33,538 nt of DNA from Candidatus Pelagibacterales bacterium (GTDB taxonomy: Bacteria > Pseudomonadota > Alphaproteobacteria > TMED109): contig PAZF01000005.1 of assembly GCA_002715505.1 (NCBI GenBank), positions 36,927 to 70,464 on the forward strand, in the 5' to 3' direction. The notes beneath the pieces are model-generated. The model made no database searches, was not told the origin of the DNA, and saw nothing but the letters and a program-made list of their open reading frames with translations. Position numbers and translations under genes: made by a program. Shown here in pieces: positions 25,028 through 32,857 of the stretch. How positions within the stretch are numbered: the first letter of the stretch is position 1; each line of letters starts with the position of its first letter.

Positions 25028-25816
25028 CTACAAATTATTTGAAATAAATCTTAGCATTTCATCCACAGAAGAAATAGCTTTTGAGTTTACTTCATAAGCT
25101 CTTTGTGTCTCAATCATATCAACTAATTCTTTTACTACACTAACATTAGAACTTTCTAATGCACCTTGAACAAGCTTACCAAAACTTCCTTCAAGAGGAT
25201 TTGCTACAATTGGCTCACCACTTGCTGGTGTCTCAACAAAAAAGCTTTCTCCTATAGACTGTAAACCATTTCTATTTTGAAATTCTGCTAGTTCTACCTG
25301 TCCTACTTCTTCTTGCTCAACAGCACCTGGTAGTTGGACTGATACTACACCGTCTGAAGACACGTTTATTTCTTGAGCGTCTTCAGGGATAACTATTTCC
25401 GGCTGAATAACAAAACCACTAGAAGTAGTTAAGGCTCCTTCATTATTTCTTGAAAATGTACCATTTCTTGTAAAGCCTATTCGTCCATCAGGAAGTAAAA
25501 CCTGAAAAAAACCACTCCCATCTATTGCTAAATCTAAAGCATTATCAGTTGATACAATACTACCTTGGCTAAATAATTTATCAGCATTTACAATTCTTAC
25601 TCCAGTACCTACTGAAAAAGCAGATGTAAGATTGGTATCCGCTGAAGTTTGCTCTCCACTACTTCTTAATACTTGATATAAAAGTGTTTCAAAATTTACT
25701 CTTTCTCTTTTAAAGCCTGTTGTATTAACATTCGCTAAATTATTAGCAATAACTTGCATTCTTCTTTGCTGGGCATTTAAGCCAGTTTTTGCTACATGCA
25801 TTGAATTTGTACCCAT
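25028..25816 (-). CDS. flgG: Flagellar distal rod protein FlgG
   Basis: A 262-residue distal-rod subunit. It has the conserved N-terminus KTGLNAQQRRMQVIANNLANVNTTGFKRERV, shown here by its start and the ANNLANVNTTGFKR core. Internal DLAIDGSGFFQV and GFTRNGTFSR, and the C-terminal LVDMIETQRAYEVNSKAI helix, are also typical. Length is exactly typical (about 260). It is the first gene of a second flagellar transcription unit: a sigma-54 promoter lies at 25851-25866 and AGGAGG lies eight bases before the ATG. flgH follows after nine bases. Confidence 0.98.
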   Translation of the reverse strand: MGTNSMHVAKTGLNAQQRRMQVIANNLANVNTTGFKRERVNFETLLYQVLRSSGEQTSADTNLTSAFSVGTGVRIVNADKLFSQGSIVSTDNALDLAIDGSGFFQVLLPDGRIGFTRNGTFSRNNEGALTTSSGFVIQPEIVIPEDAQEINVSSDGVVSVQLPGAVEQEEVGQVELAEFQNRNGLQSIGESFFVETPASGEPIVANPLEGSFGKLVQGALESSNVSVVKELVDMIETQRAYEVNSKAISSVDEMLRFISNNL

Positions 25817-25850
25817 AAGGTTTACCTCCTAGAATATTTATTTAATATTC

Positions 25851-25866
25851 TGCAAAGACTATGCCA
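25851..25866 (-). promoter_or_regulatory. Sigma-54 (-24/-12) promoter of flgGHIJKL
   Basis: The minus strand reads TGGCAT, five bases, TTGCA with correct spacing, inside the 94-base gap between flgF and flgG. The predicted start near 25840 gives a 24-base leader carrying AGGAGG (25825-25830). Confidence 0.85.
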
Positions 25867-25910
25867 ATGGTTCAGCAATTATTTTTTAATTTAGTTATTT
25901 TAAGATTATT

Positions 25911-26693
25911 TTAATCAGGTACTCTCATTAAGCTTGCTCCGCCTTCGTCCATCTGCTTTGCAAGATCAATAAACTTCACATGAGTCTCATAATTTCTTTG
26001 ATGCTCTAATGTCATTATTAATTCTTCTATGGGATTTACATTAGATTTTTCTAAAAATTTATTCACCATTGAAACGTTTCCAGTGGCTTCTATTCCAGGT
26101 ATATTTTCCTGTCCTTGATCATCTAGTTCAGCCTTTGGTCTGATAATCCCATCAGGTCCTTTTTCTAAATCTAGTTCTTCCCCTGTATTAGAACCTAGAG
26201 TAGCAATTAATTGTAATGGGGCATCTAATGGTGCCTCTAGAGGATTGATCCTTATTTCACCTTCGGAGGAAATTTCAATTCTTCTAAAAGCTGGTATAAG
26301 TATAGGTTGAAGATCATTTCCTAAAACTAAATTACCGTCTCCATCTTTTAATTGTCCTTCTTGATTTAATGAAAAATCTCCTCTTCTAGATAATGCTATA
26401 TCTCCTTCTTTTGGTTGTATTATAAAAAAACCATTTCCTTTTATAGCAACATCTAATGGGTTTTCAGTTGACTCTAACTCACCTTGCTGATTAGAAAATG
26501 CACCTATTTGTCTAGTCGCAAAAACTCTTGAATTTAACTGATCTTCTCCATTTAAATAAGCTGATCCAAATTCTGAATTAGAATCTTTCCTGTACCCTAC
26601 TACTGAAGCATTTGAAATATTTTGAGAAGTTATTTGCTGGTTCTGTAATATCATCTTAAGGCTATTTAAAGCCGTGTGTATCATTCTATCCAT
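25911..26693 (-). CDS. flgF: Flagellar proximal rod protein FlgF
   Basis: A 260-residue proximal-rod protein. The start MDRMIHTAL, followed by SQNISNASVVGYRKD, is the FlgF form of the rod domain. Internal DVAIKGNGFFII and ALSRRGDFSL, and the C-terminal SNVNPIEELIMTLEHQRNYE helix, complete it. AAGGAT precedes the ATG. It is the last gene of the flgBCDEF unit; the sigma-54 promoter of flgG lies just after its stop. Confidence 0.96.
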   Translation of the reverse strand: MDRMIHTALNSLKMILQNQQITSQNISNASVVGYRKDSNSEFGSAYLNGEDQLNSRVFATRQIGAFSNQQGELESTENPLDVAIKGNGFFIIQPKEGDIALSRRGDFSLNQEGQLKDGDGNLVLGNDLQPILIPAFRRIEISSEGEIRINPLEAPLDAPLQLIATLGSNTGEELDLEKGPDGIIRPKAELDDQGQENIPGIEATGNVSMVNKFLEKSNVNPIEELIMTLEHQRNYETHVKFIDLAKQMDEGGASLMRVPD

Positions 26694-26719
26694 AACTTAT
26701 CCTTTTTCAAAAAACCTTA

Positions 26720-29700
26720 CTAACTTCTAATATTAATAATAGCCTGCGTAATAGTAGAGTTAGTTTCTATTGACTTTGCATTTGCCTGAAAGTTTCTCTG
26801 GGCTGTAATCAAACTCACTAATTCCTCAGTAATATCAACATTAGAACGCTCTAGAGAACCAGATAATATTGTTCCAAATCCATCGGCTCCAGCCTCACCA
26901 ACAATAGCAGTACCTGAAACTGAGGTTTCAACGTATGTTGCATTACCGATCTGTTTAAGTCCATTTTGGTTATTAAAATTTGAGATAACCAATCTTCCTA
27001 AAGCAACGTTATCACCATTAGTATAGTTAGCTCTAACAAGCCCAGATGCATCAATATCTAAACCATCTAATCTTCCTACTGTCTGTCCATCCTGAGAAAC
27101 AGATGTAACAGAAAATGGTGATGCTAGCTGTGTTGAATCTGCAAAACTCAAATCAAGGTCAATAGAAAGAGCATCTTTTCCTGTATCAATATCTGCTGGA
27201 AAATCTCCTTTATATTCTACCTTTTGTGTAGGGCTCACTAACAATCCTTTGGTATCAAAAGTTAATTCTCCTGGCTTTAGAAATACCCTTGTATATGCCT
27301 TAACTGTTGCATCATTAGGATCAAACATATCCTCTGGAGCAACTGTTACAATTTCTGTACTTGAATTAACATATGCGTTCTTTCCGTCAATTGTAGCTGC
27401 AGAGCTTGGTAAATCAAATATCACAGGAGTAGAACCAGCCGCAACATCCAAATCATCTAAACCTAATCTTGCTGCACCAGATACAAACATTTGACTTTTA
27501 GGTCCAGTTGTCCCTGTAGTAAAAGTTAATCTATTATTTGCCAAATCATAGGCTACTTTAACACCGTTAACGGTTTTTCCTGTAGTACTTTCCATTTGAT
27601 TAATTCTCAATTGTAATGCTGCAGCTAAAGTTGATCCTGTATAAGTTCCTTCTGGAACTCTTACTGGAGAACTTACTCCATCTACATTCATCAAAAATAC
27701 ATTTTCTTGTGATGTTGCTGAAAGAAAAAACTCCTTAGATAAATCTTCATTAGAAGTTTTTCCACTTAATACAGCTGGTTGAGAAGCCAAACCTCTTGCA
27801 GTGCCGGATGCAGTAACGTTTACAGCAGTAGTTGTACCAAGACCAAAAAGAGCATTTGTTCCTCCAAAACCGCCTTCATTAGCAGTTGCTACTCCACTAG
27901 TAATAGCTAATCTTCCTATTTCAATGTTAGACGCAGTTGTAGTTTCTGTAACACCAACTGCTCCATCTGCTAATATTTTTTCACCTGTAGTGGCACTATT
28001 AATGGTAAATCTATTTAAGTTTGAGTTATATGATACTGTTACTCCATAAGCTTGGTTAGTTGAGACGTTAGTACCTTTAAATATTACAGGCTCAGTGCTT
28101 AACTTTTCTCCTCCTCCTACTAGAGAAGTAGGTGCATTTGCTGAGGATTTTAAACCTATACTATTAGTAGTAGTAGAAGGCCCGAATACTGAAAAAGAAA
28201 AAAACTTACTTGATTGACTTGGTCCAATGATTGATCCATCACCCTCAAATGTAAATTGCTGATTTTCTACGTCATAAGCGATTTTAACCGGTGGCTTCTT
28301 TTCATTTACCCAATCTGTGGTAGTTGTTGCCGTTGAATAACCTTGAGAGCCAATATCATGTTCACTGTAAGAAGCAAGAGTAGAAGTTCCTGCTAAACCA
28401 AGCTTAAATAAATTACCCTCTCCTGTTGTTGCATTACCCTTAAGAACGGTTTTAAAATTAGAAAAAATTGAAAATCCATCATTGTCTGCGGCTCCATCTA
28501 AAGCTTTTCCACCTGATAATAAACTTAGTTTCATATGAGCATCTAAGTCATCTGTAACAACAACTTCAGTTATTGCTGCAGAGGCGTGAGTAATCGCATA
28601 AGCTTCACCTGTCCATACTACTGTTACACCTGAAAGAGCAGAGTCATTATTTATTTGAGTTGTTAAGTGTGTTGCCAAAGAAGCATTTGTATAACTACCT
28701 GCAGTAATATTTATATTAGCAGCATTAGCTGTACCACCAACTTTCAAAGAAATTGTTTGAGATGCGGGCACAGTAAAGGTCTGACCATAAGCAGTAGAAG
28801 TACTGCTTGTAACCGCACTTGTTTCTCCTCCTATCCAGCCCTTACCTGTTAAGTTAAGTGAAGCAAGATTAGCACCAGGAGATGCTATGGCAACTGATCC
28901 ACTAGAAGTACCTAAATTAGACATAAATTTATAATTTGTTCCAGTCCATTCAACTGTAACCTTATCGCTTCCTAAAGCGGTATTAATATCATCCTCAATA
29001 TCTTTAGCAATTCCAGCATTATCCAAAGAACCTGCGATTGCTAAAGCAACCGTTTGAGCACCAGCACCATCTACATTTATACTTATTGTATTACTTGATG
29101 ATATTGCAGATGATGAAGTAACTACTGCAGCAGGTCCACCATTGTAACCTCTACTTTCTAATGCAACATCAGTATTTTTATAAGAATGTTTAAAAGTTTC
29201 TCTTAGCACAACCTTGCTACTGCTAAAATTTGAAGTAGAACCATCAAAAACGTTTGTTCCTCCTTCAAAAAATGCCTCAACATCTGTTGCCTCAGTATGA
29301 AAAATTTGCACATCAGTATCTGAAATATTTACTGTATCAGTATCCGTAGTTGATAAAAGTAAATATTTTTGTCCATTACTTTCTGCTTTTACACTTGAAA
29401 CAGTAAATTCTCTTCCATCTAATTTAGCTTCTCCAAATGATGTGTTGTTAGTTCCAGAAGTATCAGTAAATCTTCCTACTATCATAACTTTTGAAGGCCA
29501 AGTAGTATTATCATTAACATTTAAGCTAGCGCAGTCACTAGAGTTCAAGTAAACTTTAAGTCCTGAAGAGTCATTAACTACAGTATATCCGGAAGAATTC
29601 TTTGCAGTTCCAAGTTTGTTATTAAATACTTTCAAAGATGGTGAACTATTATAATAAGAATATGCTAAGTATTTTTTATTTAAATCATTTTCTGTATCTA

Positions 29701-31252
29701 CAGTAGTTGGGTCAGAAGCATTTTTATAGTAATCAAAAGAAAATACTTCTGAGTTAGTATGAATAGAAGACATTGCAGAGCCAACAGTTCTTGCAAATAA
29801 TTTTGTATTAACACCCAAAGTTGAAGCTGCAACGGTTGCTTCATCTGCACTAACTGCTTTTCTATTTAAAGCATCGTTAATTCTTAATTGTGCATGCGCC
29901 AAAAACTCATCTCTGCTCATATTAGGAGTTGCTTCATTTGCAATTCCAGATGTAAACAAACTACTAGTAACAAAAGTATCTGTTAGTAAATTTACAGAAA
30001 TTGGATCCAATGCTACTACTTCGTCGTCAGCATTAATTTGGTTAAACTTAATTGAAAAAGTTCCATCTTTTGTAGGATCAAGAGATATTTTTTTATCATC
30101 ACTTAAAGCATTATTAATTGCTCGTTGTGCTTCTGCTGCCAATGTTTCTGCAGTATATGACCCAGGTCTAATATCTACGCTTGTAAAAGCTTTATCTCCT
30201 CCCTCATCATCTACTCTAACTGTTAAAAAGTCTTTACCCCAAAAAGTTTTTGTATTTTGACTATTTGCTTCATAAGTTGAATTATATTGAAGCGGGTCAG
30301 TAACAATGGTAATAGTATCTCCTACTTCTTCAAATGCTCCTTCTACTGATGTTCCTGTAACAGAAGCAGCTGATGATGCTAATGGTGCATCTAAGTCATC
30401 TAAGTAATAAAGAGGACTGCTTATTGACTTAACAGCTATCTTTGGTACTTCTGACTCTTTTACTAGCTGTCCAAATCTATCAATATATAAAGCCTCTCCA
30501 CTAGTAGTATCTAATGCTTCAGACAAAGCTGGTTCAATTACATTTCCATCAACTACAAAGACTGTTTGGTATTTGTGTGTGTTATTATCTCCAGATGCAA
30601 CCTGTGTTTTAATAAAATAAACTGTCGCAATAACAGGCTTTCCTAAGTTATCAAAAATTGTTATCGATGTAGAAGCGGTATAAGTGCTTGGATCATCTTG
30701 TCTAAAAGTAGCATTATCATAATTCTCAAAAACTTGTGAAGATGAATTTAGGTTTACAGCCAATTGCATATTTTCTGTAGCTTTTGCTTCACCTGACTCA
30801 AGTGCTAACTTTAAAGCCTTAGCATCTGCAATAGTACTACCTTCCACAGATCCATCAGCACTAACTGGAAGAGCCAAAACAAACTGACCTGAAGAGTCAA
30901 CTATAAATCTATCATTATTTACACTAAATGCTCCATTTCTAGTAAAAACTGTTTGGTTAGAAGTAGCTGACGGTTTAAGTGCAAAAAAACCTTGCCCAGA
31001 TATAGCTAAATCTAGTGCGTTTAGAGATGATGCTATGTTTCCTTGCGTAAACTGTTGTTTAATACCTTTTAAAATCGTACCAGAACCAATTGATGAAGAT
31101 GAATTTTGTAAAGGAGATGTAGCGAATATATCACCAAATTCAGCCCTTGACCTCTTATATCCAGTAGTAGCAACGTTCGCAATATTGTTTGAAGTTGCAG
31201 CTATATCTGCTTGTGAACCATTAAGACCTGTTAACGCTGTGTAAAACGACAT
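26720..31252 (-). CDS. flgE: Giant flagellar hook protein FlgE
   Basis: A 1510-residue hook protein, against about 400 in enterics and up to about 1000 in many aquatic bacteria. The N-terminus SFYTALTGLNGSQ with NIANVATTGYKRSRAEF, then LDLAISGQGFFAL and FTRNGAFSVN, is classic FlgE. The C-terminus has GRLVISNFNNQNGLKQIG and ERSNVDITEELVSLITAQRNF. The roughly 1000 residues between are an insert rich in Ser, Thr, Asn, Asp and Gly. Repeated strand-helix-strand modules lie near residues 340-400, 700-920 and 1185-1265. Two of them (about 700-920) match the FlgK repeats. The reading frame is intact, and AGGAG is placed properly before the ATG. It is exported by the flagellar apparatus and polymerises into the hook. 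The insert presumably forms large outer domains; glycosylation is possible but unproven. Confidence 0.96.
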   Translation of the reverse strand: MSFYTALTGLNGSQADIAATSNNIANVATTGYKRSRAEFGDIFATSPLQNSSSSIGSGTILKGIKQQFTQGNIASSLNALDLAISGQGFFALKPSATSNQTVFTRNGAFSVNNDRFIVDSSGQFVLALPVSADGSVEGSTIADAKALKLALESGEAKATENMQLAVNLNSSSQVFENYDNATFRQDDPSTYTASTSITIFDNLGKPVIATVYFIKTQVASGDNNTHKYQTVFVVDGNVIEPALSEALDTTSGEALYIDRFGQLVKESEVPKIAVKSISSPLYYLDDLDAPLASSAASVTGTSVEGAFEEVGDTITIVTDPLQYNSTYEANSQNTKTFWGKDFLTVRVDDEGGDKAFTSVDIRPGSYTAETLAAEAQRAINNALSDDKKISLDPTKDGTFSIKFNQINADDEVVALDPISVNLLTDTFVTSSLFTSGIANEATPNMSRDEFLAHAQLRINDALNRKAVSADEATVAASTLGVNTKLFARTVGSAMSSIHTNSEVFSFDYYKNASDPTTVDTENDLNKKYLAYSYYNSSPSLKVFNNKLGTAKNSSGYTVVNDSSGLKVYLNSSDCASLNVNDNTTWPSKVMIVGRFTDTSGTNNTSFGEAKLDGREFTVSSVKAESNGQKYLLLSTTDTDTVNISDTDVQIFHTEATDVEAFFEGGTNVFDGSTSNFSSSKVVLRETFKHSYKNTDVALESRGYNGGPAAVVTSSSAISSSNTISINVDGAGAQTVALAIAGSLDNAGIAKDIEDDINTALGSDKVTVEWTGTNYKFMSNLGTSSGSVAIASPGANLASLNLTGKGWIGGETSAVTSSTSTAYGQTFTVPASQTISLKVGGTANAANINITAGSYTNASLATHLTTQINNDSALSGVTVVWTGEAYAITHASAAITEVVVTDDLDAHMKLSLLSGGKALDGAADNDGFSIFSNFKTVLKGNATTGEGNLFKLGLAGTSTLASYSEHDIGSQGYSTATTTTDWVNEKKPPVKIAYDVENQQFTFEGDGSIIGPSQSSKFFSFSVFGPSTTTNSIGLKSSANAPTSLVGGGEKLSTEPVIFKGTNVSTNQAYGVTVSYNSNLNRFTINSATTGEKILADGAVGVTETTTASNIEIGRLAITSGVATANEGGFGGTNALFGLGTTTAVNVTASGTARGLASQPAVLSGKTSNEDLSKEFFLSATSQENVFLMNVDGVSSPVRVPEGTYTGSTLAAALQLRINQMESTTGKTVNGVKVAYDLANNRLTFTTGTTGPKSQMFVSGAARLGLDDLDVAAGSTPVIFDLPSSAATIDGKNAYVNSSTEIVTVAPEDMFDPNDATVKAYTRVFLKPGELTFDTKGLLVSPTQKVEYKGDFPADIDTGKDALSIDLDLSFADSTQLASPFSVTSVSQDGQTVGRLDGLDIDASGLVRANYTNGDNVALGRLVISNFNNQNGLKQIGNATYVETSVSGTAIVGEAGADGFGTILSGSLERSNVDITEELVSLITAQRNFQANAKSIETNSTITQAIINIRS
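28495..29150 (-). repeat. Two tandem protein-domain repeats inside flgE, related to those in flgK
   Basis: Approximate units are 28850-29150 and 28495-28847. Each opens with GxxGG or GWxGGxxSAV, continues with an IxxNVDG or LKVGGT strand and an IxxxIN helix, then VxVEWTGxxY or VVWTGEAY. The same order and spacing of motifs appears in the three flgK repeats. Boundaries are estimates by eye. Confidence 0.7.
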
Positions 31253-31274
31253 ATTTCTTTCTCCTGTTTAAATT

Positions 31275-31964
31275 TTAATTCCTAAACCTAACTGCTTTAC
31301 TTGCATCAATTAGGCCATATCCATCAACATCTAATTTTATTTCATTATTTTCAGTAGATGTTCCTAATACTTTCGAAAATACTGATGTAGATAAAGCTTG
31401 ATCTGGGTTATCTCCTAAAAAAGCTGAGATAAATATTTTTTGATTATTTTTTTTAATATCATCAGGTATATTTTCCCAAGAGAAACCTACTAAACCTCTA
31501 CTTTGTCCTCCTAAGTCTAGCTGTTCTATTATTTCTCCATTTTCCTTTTGAAAAAATACTTGTAATTTTGTAGTAGCATTAGGAACATCAATCACACCTT
31601 CAATATTATCGTTACCATTAGGTCTTACCACACTTCCAGGAACTAATACTGAGTGGCCTAAATACTGAGAAGCAGTAGCTATTCTAAAACCGTCTAGTTT
31701 ATCATTAAGTGCTTTCATTTGATTGCCCATATCAGTAATACCTGTCACAGTAGAAAATTGTGCCATCTGGGCAATAAAATCACCATTTTCCATAGGAGCA
31801 AAAGGATCTTGATTTTGCAATTGCGTAGTCATTAACTTCAAAAAATCTTCTTGCCCTAACGTTGATTTATTTTCTGCTACCTTTTTATCCTCTGTAGACT
31901 TTACTCCTAATTTATCTAATATTCTCTGCAAAGATTGTTGAGAAGCCTTATTTATTTCAGTCAT
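31275..31964 (-). CDS. flgD: Flagellar hook-capping scaffold protein FlgD
   Basis: A 229-residue hook cap needed for FlgE polymerisation. The conserved N-terminal motif LGQEDFLKLMTTQLQNQDP, then MENGDFIAQMAQFS (residues about 37-72), is diagnostic. The C-terminal half is the tudor/Ig-like domain of the family. The cap stays on the growing hook and is lost when FlgK arrives. The gene has AAGGT before its ATG, lies nine bases after flgC and 22 bases before flgE. Its size is ordinary although its client FlgE is giant. Confidence 0.96.
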   Translation of the reverse strand: MTEINKASQQSLQRILDKLGVKSTEDKKVAENKSTLGQEDFLKLMTTQLQNQDPFAPMENGDFIAQMAQFSTVTGITDMGNQMKALNDKLDGFRIATASQYLGHSVLVPGSVVRPNGNDNIEGVIDVPNATTKLQVFFQKENGEIIEQLDLGGQSRGLVGFSWENIPDDIKKNNQKIFISAFLGDNPDQALSTSVFSKVLGTSTENNEIKLDVDGYGLIDASKAVRFRN

Positions 31965-31973
31965 ATGTTACCT

Positions 31974-32387
31974 TTACTTTCCTATATTTAATGTTCTCAT
32001 TGTTAAATTTCTAATTGTATTTAAAACCTCAATATTGTTAGTATATTGTCTTTGTGTTTCTAACATTTCTACCATTTCTTCATCCATATCTACAGCAGCC
32101 TTAAATATATACCCATCTTCATCAGCAGCTGGATGGTTAGGTTGATAAGTTTTAATAGGTTCTCTATTTAATCTCTCAACTCTAATAGCTTCTACAGTAG
32201 AAAGTCCTGTTTGTTTTAGCTCGTCAGAGTAAATAGTTTTAAAAACAGGCCTTAGTGGTTGATAAACATCATCTTTATTACCAGATACATTATTAGCATT
32301 GGCTAAGTTAGATGCTATAGCATTCATTCTAACGATTTGTGCAGACATTGCTCTGGCTGCTACATCGTATACATTTTTAATTCCCAT
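31974..32387 (-). CDS. flgC: Flagellar proximal rod protein FlgC
   Basis: A 137-residue rod subunit of standard length. The N-terminus has AARAMSAQIVRMNAIASNLANANN, seen as the rod-domain helix plus ASNLAN. The C-terminal DMDEEMVEMLETQRQYTNNIEVLNT is the FlgC signature (usual form VNVVEEMVNMISASR). Segments DDVYQPLRPVF and the late GYIFK are conserved too. The gene begins four bases after the flgB stop. It is exported by the flagellar apparatus and packs into the rod. Confidence 0.95.
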   Translation of the reverse strand: MGIKNVYDVAARAMSAQIVRMNAIASNLANANNVSGNKDDVYQPLRPVFKTIYSDELKQTGLSTVEAIRVERLNREPIKTYQPNHPAADEDGYIFKAAVDMDEEMVEMLETQRQYTNNIEVLNTIRNLTMRTLNIGK

Positions 32388-32391
32388 AATT

Positions 32392-32778
32392 TTATTCCCC
32401 CTTTATCGCAGACATTAAAGTATTTATTTTTCCATTTAAAAAAGATAATGTACTTTGATATTTCATAGAATTTTGAGCAAATTCAAGTTGCTCAACTGCA
32501 AGTTCTACTGTATTACCATCTAGGCTAGGATTTATATTTTTTCTATATTGTACTGCTCCTGGTGATGCAGGTCTCATTACCGGTATATGTTTGTCGTTAG
32601 TAACTTTTATTGGTCCACTGCTTTGATATTTTTTAATTTCAGTTTCAAAATCAATATCTCTAGCCTTATAATGTGGAGTAGCAGAGTTGGCAATATTAGA
32701 AGCTAATATTTCGTTTCTTTTTGCTCTCAAACTTAGAGCCGCACCTAGCATTTTTAAATTTTGTTTTATACCTTGCAT
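32392..32778 (-). CDS. flgB: Flagellar proximal rod protein FlgB
   Basis: A 128-residue rod subunit, first gene of the flgBCDEF unit. It has the expected helix LSLRAKRNEILASNIANSATPHYKARDIDFE (central SNIANSATPHYKARD block), the NTVELAVEQLEFAQNSMKYQ region, and a C-terminal helix. Length is standard. A sigma-54 promoter at 32812-32827 predicts a leader of about 23 bases with no strong Shine-Dalgarno sequence. No fliE is nearby, so the rod adaptor must lie elsewhere. Confidence 0.96.
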   Translation of the reverse strand: MQGIKQNLKMLGAALSLRAKRNEILASNIANSATPHYKARDIDFETEIKKYQSSGPIKVTNDKHIPVMRPASPGAVQYRKNINPSLDGNTVELAVEQLEFAQNSMKYQSTLSFLNGKINTLMSAIKGE

Positions 32779-32811
32779 AATTAAAAATAATTTTATTTTT
32801 GGTTCGTAATT

Positions 32812-32827
32812 TGCAAATACAATGCCA
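32812..32827 (-). promoter_or_regulatory. Sigma-54 (-24/-12) promoter of flgBCDEF
   Basis: The minus strand reads TGGCAT, five bases, TTGCA with correct spacing. The predicted start is near 32801. The element lies in the 79-base divergent gap to the plus-strand repeat-protein gene, so control of the two genes may interact. Confidence 0.85.
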
Positions 32828-32857
32828 AAATGATACTTATATAAAATAGGAGTTATA

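Noticed and set aside
17465-31252. Giant flgE and flgK as assembly or frame-fusion artefacts
   Set aside because: Both have one continuous frame with correct family N- and C-termini, proper ribosome sites and tight spacing to neighbours.
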